Source: Zygnema cylindricum (Eukaryota > Streptophyta > Zygnematophyceae > Zygnematales > Zygnemataceae). From it: 11,635 nt of DNA. A model generated the notes under the pieces. The model had not been told where the DNA came from. It did not search any database and saw only the letters and a list, made by a program, of their open reading frames with translations. The stretch covers positions 1-11,635 of the forward strand of contig JBBHKE010003269.1 of NCBI GenBank assembly GCA_037447655.1, read 5' to 3'. This document shows, piece after piece, positions 7,394 to 11,635 of this stretch (position 1 is the first letter of the stretch; each line of letters starts with the position of its first letter). Made by a program: the position numbers and the translations under genes.

Positions 7394-7864
7394 GACCAGT
7401 GCCCTAAACCTCACAATGAAAGAAAAGAATTTTCAAATATTTTTCTGTTCTGCCCGACTTTTGTTTTCTTTTTGAACTCGCCGCGTGTTGCAAGGAGGAC
7501 ACCTGTCATCCCGTGGCCCCAAAATGCGGTAATCGCGGAAAGAAACCCTAAAATTTCCACTTTGGCCCTGATTCGCCGATGCCCTGAGGGCTGGGAGGCC
7601 GCCAGGCAATCAGCGGTCACCTCACAAGCCGCTTTCAATGATTGGGCGGTTTTTAGCTGTACGATTAAGATCTTAACGGTCGGATATCGGCCATCATTGA
7701 ATTATTGAAAGTGGAGCCCATTGGCCCAAATTGCGGGTCAAAAAAATGAAAAAACGCTCGTTTTCCAAATTAGCTATTGGCAGAAGAATAAAATCTGCAA
7801 AAGCTCAATGATTGGGACAGCCGGAGATTCGGAAGACATGTTAATCTATTATTTACCTTCGTAA
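7394..7864 (+). pseudogene. Open segment with one internal stop, unknown protein
   Basis: A single frame runs 156 codons from after TGA at 7391 to TAA at 7862, with one TGA at 7706-7708. The first part includes RVARRTPVIPWPQNAVIAER and CPEGWEAARQSAVTSQAA. The part after the stop includes AQIAGQKNEKTLVFQISYW and MIGTAGDSEDMLIYYLPS. No ATG opens it cleanly; the 7472 position used by some ORF callers is TTG. Base composition is clearly less AT-rich than the MITE-filled flanks. A minus-strand frame (7411-7638) is also open, so strand is not proven. I do not recognise the family. The context of further plus-strand open segments to 8979 favours a decayed multi-part coding insert. Confidence 0.35.
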
Positions 7865-7874
7865 TTTACTTCAA

Positions 7875-8198
7875 ATGTATAATATAACCAAAAAAAGTAC
7901 TAAAACTGCCCGTGAAATTTTTGTTAAACTTTTCAGTCTCAAAAAACAGGAAATGGATTCGTCCAAATCTAGGAATCGATCGCAAAACAAAAAAATTAGA
8001 CGCGTAAAATGCAGGTTTTTGTCCCCTTCTCAAAATACTTCTTTATGTTTTATAATTGCCACGTGGCGAGGTATTAGTGGCTATCATGATGACTCGCATC
8101 ATGCAGTCGGTCCATCAATCCGGTCATTGCTAAGAAAAAAAAGAAAAATACCGTTTTTTGACCCGCGCATATTTCCGCAGTGGGACTCCAAACCCTAG
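7875..8198 (+). CDS. Short basic ORF, unknown (107 codons)
   Basis: ATG at 7875 to TAG at 8196, starting 11 bases after the stop of the preceding open segment. The N-terminal half is rich in K, R and S (KKSTKTAREIFVKLFSLKK, SSKSRNRSQNKKIRR). The C-terminal part has WRGISGYHDDSHHAVGPS and a closing FFDPRIFPQWDSKP. No transmembrane segment or recognised motif. A basic leader would suit a nucleic-acid-binding or structural protein, but this is speculation. The A-rich sequence makes lysine-rich chance ORFs common. Confidence 0.3.
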   Translation: MYNITKKSTKTAREIFVKLFSLKKQEMDSSKSRNRSQNKKIRRVKCRFLSPSQNTSLCFIIATWRGISGYHDDSHHAVGPSIRSLLRKKRKIPFFDPRIFPQWDSKP

Positions 8199-8246
8199 TT
8201 TAATAATTGTAATTAATTAATAATTAGTATATCATGCATGCTCATG

Positions 8247-8979
8247 ATGCAGATAGAGACAGTTGAAGATCTCATTAATGCTATATCAACTTACACATGA
8301 TCTGGACACAATCAGATCCGTATCTAGTATTTTGTCGTATCGGTAGCTTTGGACAGCAGCGCAACTGGGAGCTATAGATGTTTCAGAAAAAAGCAGAAAG
8401 ACGACAAAATACCGATTAGCGGAACTGCCGGGCACGGGTTTTACAGGCGAGTCTTTCGAGGATTTTATAAAAAGCTGGCAGCAACAGTCAAAAGTCATTA
8501 TTACCACTCATATAAAGACAAAAACAGCAGAATTCTATAAGCTGATAGGCTGGCACCGCCTCAGAACCTGTTGCCAGTCACTGTGACCACAACCGTTTCT
8601 GAAACTGGAAAATTCCAGACCCCTCAGTTTTACAGCTAATTACTCAGTTGTACCTATACATATAAGACAAAAATCAATGATTGGACATTCTGGACCGTCC
8701 GTGACTTTCCCGAAGGGCTCCGGGCCGTCCAGAAATTCAAGGGATTTTTTGGATACGGGATTCAACTTTTTCTATATACTGCCGTTTGGGCAAAAACTGT
8801 CACATCCACAAGTGGACGCGTGGCAGTCTACGTGACGAGCTAGTCAGCATTTCAAAACTTTTGACGCAGAAATGTTTCTGATTTCTGACCGAATTCCGTC
8901 CCGCGGTCTGCGCAAAAATAAAAAGCAGGTGACATTTGAGCACATTCGCAGCTGGCGGCCTGCCGGTCAAGCGTCATAA
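8247..8979 (+). pseudogene. Decayed coding region with frameshifts and stops
   Basis: Successive plus-strand open segments tile the stretch. They are: ATG at 8247 for 17 codons (IETVEDLINAIS); 8347-8583 for 79 codons (TTKYRLAELPGTGFTGESF, EDFIKSWQQQSKVIITT); 8541-8636 for 32 codons (PVTVTTTVSETGKF); 8640-8840 for 67 codons (INDWTFWTVRDFPEGL, FFGYGIQLFLYTAVWAKT); and 8836-8976 for 47 codons (FKTFDAEMFLISDRIPSRGL, KKQVTFEHIRSWRP). The third and fourth share a frame broken by TAA at 8637; the others need frame changes. The last ends in TAA overlapping AATAAA. The same-strand order, overlaps at switch points and terminal signal argue for one old gene that has decayed. The family is unrecognised; a retrocopy, a transposon gene or an old viral insert are all possible. 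No restored reading is given. Confidence 0.45.
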
Positions 8980-8984
8980 ATAAA
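8979..8984 (+). terminator. AATAAA polyadenylation signal
   Basis: A canonical AATAAA overlaps the TAA stop (8977-8979) of the last open segment of the decayed coding region. Such tight packing is typical of compact viral or transposon genes, and chance is possible in AT-rich DNA. No poly-A tract follows, which argues against a processed retrocopy ending here. Confidence 0.45.
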
Positions 8985-9256
8985 GCCTGAGTGTACGGAT
9001 CCACTGTCAAGTAAAGCAGATTACCGTACAGTATCTGACAAAACAGTGCCGTACAATATTGTTTACCTTAATTGCTGTCATTCAATGATGGGGAGTGGCT
9101 GCCAAACCACAAGCTTTGGCCTAGAACGCGACAAATCGTATTCGTATTTTTCTGGATACGCACAAAATGACGCAAAGGTACAGTACTAACGTAGCCTCAA
9201 AATTAGGGACTATACCGTATCGGTAGCATCGCAGAACATCGGTGGTAACGCTACAG
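8985..9256. other. Right part of the island, unassigned
   Basis: Contains the last copy of the TCAATGATGG motif (9082-9091) and a short open stretch after it, running to TGA near 9168. CGTATCGGTAGC near 9217 repeats a 12-mer at 8336. It ends with CTACAG, then TA and family A copy 2. Confidence 0.35.
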
Positions 9257-9258
9257 TA

Positions 9259-9476
9259 CACCGTGAATCGCTATTTTGTGTTAATATTCTTTTCGCCACT
9301 TAAAACATCTTTTCTCCGTACACATTTGTCCAATTTTCAATTTGAGATCGTCAATCGGAAGCTGAGAATCTTGCCTTTCGATAGCAACCGTCAGATCCGC
9401 AATCCGACATGTTTTTACGGGAAAAAGATGTTTTAATTGGCAAAAAAAACATTAACACTAGTAGCGATTTTCTGGA
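9259..9476 (+). mobile_element. Family A MITE copy 2 (about 218 bp)
   Basis: Left end CACCGTGAATCGCTATT after TA at 9257-9258. TTCGCCACTTAAAACATC is mirrored by GATGTTTTAATTGGC near the right. The right terminal repeat is degraded: CGATT is followed by TTCTGG where CACGGTG is expected, so the right limit is estimated. The interior TTGAGATCGTCAATCGG and GCAACCGTCAGATCC give the same orientation as copy 4. An ORF (9242-9436) crossing it is only the translated inverted repeat. Confidence 0.8.
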
Positions 9477-9593
9477 TCGTTTCAGAGTTCGATGTTTCAA
9501 TATGTAAGTGAAAGTACAAAAAAAATAGCAAGTTGTCGTACCTGGGACGTAAGTCTTATCTCTTCGGTCCGGTCCTTTTTTTCCCGGTTCGAT

Positions 9594-9613
9594 TCAGTTC
9601 AGTTCAGTTTAGT
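9594..9613. repeat. TTCAG pentamer microsatellite
   Basis: Three TTCAG units followed by one TTTAG. It is short and of no assigned role. Confidence 0.8.
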
Positions 9614-10104
9614 TTAAACAATTCAACGGTTTTTTTTAATTTTATAAGCCAAAAGTAAACTGCGGGACATAATGGTTCAAATATTTGAACCTTTAAATAC
9701 TAAATATATACCGCTATTGTGCGAAAGTCTCCTGAATGGTAAAAAACATGCATCACATGGTATGATGATGCAAGGTGGTTATATGGAACATAGTCATGTG
9801 GACATTATTTGTAGGACACTAATTATAAGGAAGCTCATTTATTCGTAAGAATTCATTTATATTGTTAGCATTTTAATAGGGGATAGTTATAACTACTACA
9901 TACGAATATCGAAATCTACTACAAACTTGCTCCTTTGTATTCTCTTTGAACTCAGATGGTTTACCACTGCGCTTTTTTTCAATAAAGTCTTGCTTTGTAT
10001 TTTAGAAAAACCAAATAAAATACAAGAAAAGTTGCAATGTGTGGAACAACTATTGAATACAATGTGTACAACACATAACCCACCAAATACTACATAGGCC
10101 ATTG

Positions 10105-10285
10105 TCATTAGCGTTAATCATTTATTGCGTTGATGTGAAATTATAATCTATAATACTAATATAGTGCAAGGAGACGTGGCAAGTTATAGTACATTCCCTT
10201 AAACAAGCGTTGTTAACAGCGTTAGTGGGTTTTCGGCCAAAGAAAGCTGCGAACGAGTTAGTCTCATTTACTCTAATAACGATGG
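10105..10285. repeat. Eroded family B-like element
   Basis: CATTAGCGTTAATC near 10107 matches the subterminal block of family B. TTTACTCTAATAACGAT near 10267 matches the inner part of the right terminal repeat, but the outer GGCGGTG is replaced by GGAGAGTG. Length is well below the complete copies, so this is a deleted or degraded copy. Confidence 0.4.
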
Positions 10286-10435
10286 AGAGTGCAGGTATTT
10301 ATTTTAGAAGTTGTCAAAATTATTTTTACCATTGAACAACGTTACACAATTAGATTATTTTTTTACCAATAGATTCAGCCACTTATTTAACCTGATTATT
10401 CATAAATTTCAACATTCCCACACTTTCTGCTACTA

Positions 10436-10650
10436 CACTGCTAATTGTTAGTTGTGTTAAAGTTTTTTTCGCCATTTAAAGCATTTTTTCTCCGTGCACA
10501 CCTGTAGGATTGTCGAACGAAGACCGCTAATAAAAAAAGTGACAAACTGCCCTTCCAATAGCAACTGTCGGAATGACGATCCGACAAGTGTGCATGAAGA
10601 AAAGATGTTTTAAGTGGCGAAAAAAAAAACACTAATAACGATTAGCACTG
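10436..10650 (+). mobile_element. Family A MITE copy 3 (215 bp)
   Basis: Left end CACTGCTAATTGTTAG after TA at 10434-10435; right end ACGATTAGCACTG. Arms TTCGCCATTTAAAGCAT and ATGTTTTAAGTGGCGAA are inverted. Interior CCAATAGCAACTGTCGG places it in plus orientation. Its end touches copy 4 with only TG between. The interior is the most diverged of the four copies, including an AATAAAAAAAGTGACAAAC patch not seen in the others. Confidence 0.8.
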
Positions 10651-10652
10651 TG

Positions 10653-10867
10653 CACCGAGCATCGCTATTAGTGTGGATATTTTCTTCGCCTCTTAAAACA
10701 TCTTTTTTACGTACAAATTTGTCTGATTTTCAACTAGAGACCGCCAAATGGAACCTGATAATATTACCTTTCAATCGCAACCGTCAGATCCACAATCCGA
10801 GATGTGTGTACGGAAAAAATATGTTTTAAGAGACGAAAAAAACATTAACACATAGCGATTCACGGTT
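10653..10867 (+). mobile_element. Family A MITE copy 4 (215 bp)
   Basis: Left end CACCGAGCATCGCTATTAG, right end GCGATTCACGGTT followed by TA at 10868-10869. The arms CGCCTCTTAAAACATC and ATGTTTTAAGAGACG pair with matching CT/GA changes against the other copies, so the two arms have kept complementarity. Interior GAGACCGCCAAATGG and CGCAACCGTCAGATCC match copies 1 and 2. The ORF crossing it (10614-10829) is the same repeat translation seen in copy 2. Confidence 0.85.
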
Positions 10868-10869
10868 TA

Positions 10870-11608
10870 GCTTCAGTATAGAAGATTAGTTAGTATTTTA
10901 AGCCCCATCAAAACTCTACAAATCATTTAAAATTTTACATCAGTGACCTGTTCGTTCTGTTGTCCTCTTGTACAAAAAATATCTTTAGTTCTTTCGTACT
11001 TATGTGTACCATATAGTCGTACATCCGTTCACACCGGGTTCAACATTAGCAAAGATAAATGTTAATAATACCACAAGAGGAATATAAAGTTCACTTTTGA
11101 CTTTCATCGACATCGATAACAAATAGCTTCATAACATTCGATATCTTTTATCACTGACATTAACATTGCACCTCGGCAAAAAAAAAAAAAACATACAACA
11201 TATACCACAACATTTTCGAGTTTGTTTTTGAATTTTATCGACATTTCTTTAAGAACACATGAGAAGCCATAAAATCTTAGAAAAATTCGATAAAAAAAAG
11301 GTGCAACGTGAAAAAAAAAACATAAAAACAAAATTAGTTTGACACAGAAAAACAAACCTGATGATTTTTTTTCAGACGGCAGATGCTATTTCCAGTTTTC
11401 TGAAAATTTAAAATAAAGAAAATAGCAAAGCCTAGCAACAACAAAAAACCAAGCTCTTATTTTTTTCCGCTTTGTTTCCGTTTTAAGGTTTTTTTTGTAA
11501 GTACTTTTTATCCATTATCTGAATTAAAATTAAAAACAATAAAACTACAGAGCATAAAAAGTGTTAAGTGAACTCTGTCGAAAAACAACAAAAGAAAGTG
11601 AAAAGCGC
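10870..11608. other. Unassigned A/T-rich tail with splice-like signals
   Basis: Long A and T tracts with no convincing gene; the minus-strand frame at 11104-11355 is low complexity. TGATTTTTTTTCAG|AC (11361-11376) is acceptor-like, and TTTTTTTTGTAAGT near 11492 contains a donor-like GTAAGT. GCATAAAAAG near 11553 is TATA-like. The last 50 bases (AAACAACAAAAGAAAGTG and so on) look like an A-rich arthropod-type 5' leader. Confidence 0.35.
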
Positions 11609-11635
11609 ATGGCAAAAAAAAAAAAAAAAAAAAAA
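11609..11635 (+). CDS. Possible start codon running into poly-A at window end
   Basis: ATG-GCA at 11609-11614 sits in an A-rich leader with GCGC immediately upstream, and is followed by A residues to the last base (22 in total). Read as coding it would give M-A then lysines, open at the edge. The A run could be a true poly-lysine start, a homopolymer before an assembly gap, or unrelated simple sequence. A TATA-like element 50-55 bases upstream is compatible with a promoter. Confidence 0.2.

Larger units (their letters stand above)
9477..10433. other. Unassigned AT-rich spacer with minor repeats
   Basis: No supported gene. It contains a TTCAG microsatellite (9594-9613) and a degenerate family B-like region (about 10105-10285). 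A GGTTCGATTC string at 9586 resembles a pol III B box, but no tRNA fold supports it. Confidence 0.5.

Noticed and set aside
8891-8903. AATTCCGTCCCGC shared with family B near 5773
   Set aside because: A single 13-base match with different flanks is expected by chance among all pairs in a window of this size.
9541-9620. tRNA-like B box GGTTCGATTC at 9586
   Set aside because: The bases around the loop do not form a 5-bp T stem (CCCGG on the left, CAGTT on the right). No matching acceptor stem or A box at the right spacing was found.
11104-11355. 83-codon minus-strand ORF
   Set aside because: Composed mostly of phenylalanine and cysteine runs from A-tracts; no motif, low complexity.

Overview
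The window looks like an intergenic or intronic stretch of an AT-rich animal nuclear genome, most likely an invertebrate. It has no dense operon-like coding and no RBS pattern. It has T-rich splice-acceptor-like tracts and many short inverted-repeat elements bounded by TA dinucleotides. I cannot name the species, and no complete, intact gene is visible. Almost every short open frame here is a by-product of repeats.

The dominant content is one group of non-autonomous DNA transposons (MITEs) that share a terminal inverted repeat, CACCGCCAATCGCTATTAG or close variants, lying between TA dinucleotides. Two size classes use these ends. Family A is about 215-218 bp with four copies (2548-2763, 9259-9476, 10436-10650, 10653-10867). 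Family B is about 510-560 bp without later insertions or duplications (547-1054, 5117-5733, 5741-6841 and a nested copy 5898-6435), plus end fragments at about 80-121 and 3830-4107. The nested copy can be compared with an uninterrupted relative at 3940-3970. That comparison shows insertion at TA with TA duplication, as in the Tc1/mariner superfamily. No transposase for these ends is visible.

Layout: 1-544 holds a family B end fragment and a TATA-like site; 547-1054 is a clean family B copy; 1057-2133 is unassigned apart from small repeats; 2134-2361 is an exon-like open segment of exactly 76 codons between splice-like signals; 2548-2763 is family A copy 1; 2766-3829 is unassigned apart from a 33-bp tandem repeat; 3830-4162 is a family B right-end fragment with a tandem duplication through its tip; 4859-5114 is a decayed coding-like segment ending at a family B insertion; 5117-6841 is a head-to-head pair of family B copies with a third nested inside; 7025-7274 carries minus-strand fragments that may be a DDE transposase fossil.

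From about 7390 to 9090 the sequence is visibly less AT-rich. It carries a run of plus-strand open segments broken by stops and frameshifts, ending in TAA that overlaps AATAAA at 8979. This is best read as a decayed coding insert (pseudogene, transposon or old viral insert) of unrecognised family. From 9259 onward family A copies dominate. The last 700 bases are A/T-rich with an acceptor-like site, and the window ends in an ATG-GCA followed by 22 A residues.

The parts do not form a pathway. The picture is repeated TA-targeted insertion, including into or beside earlier copies of the same family, which has cut up older coding remnants. Family and superfamily names come from sequence features read by eye; no database search was possible.
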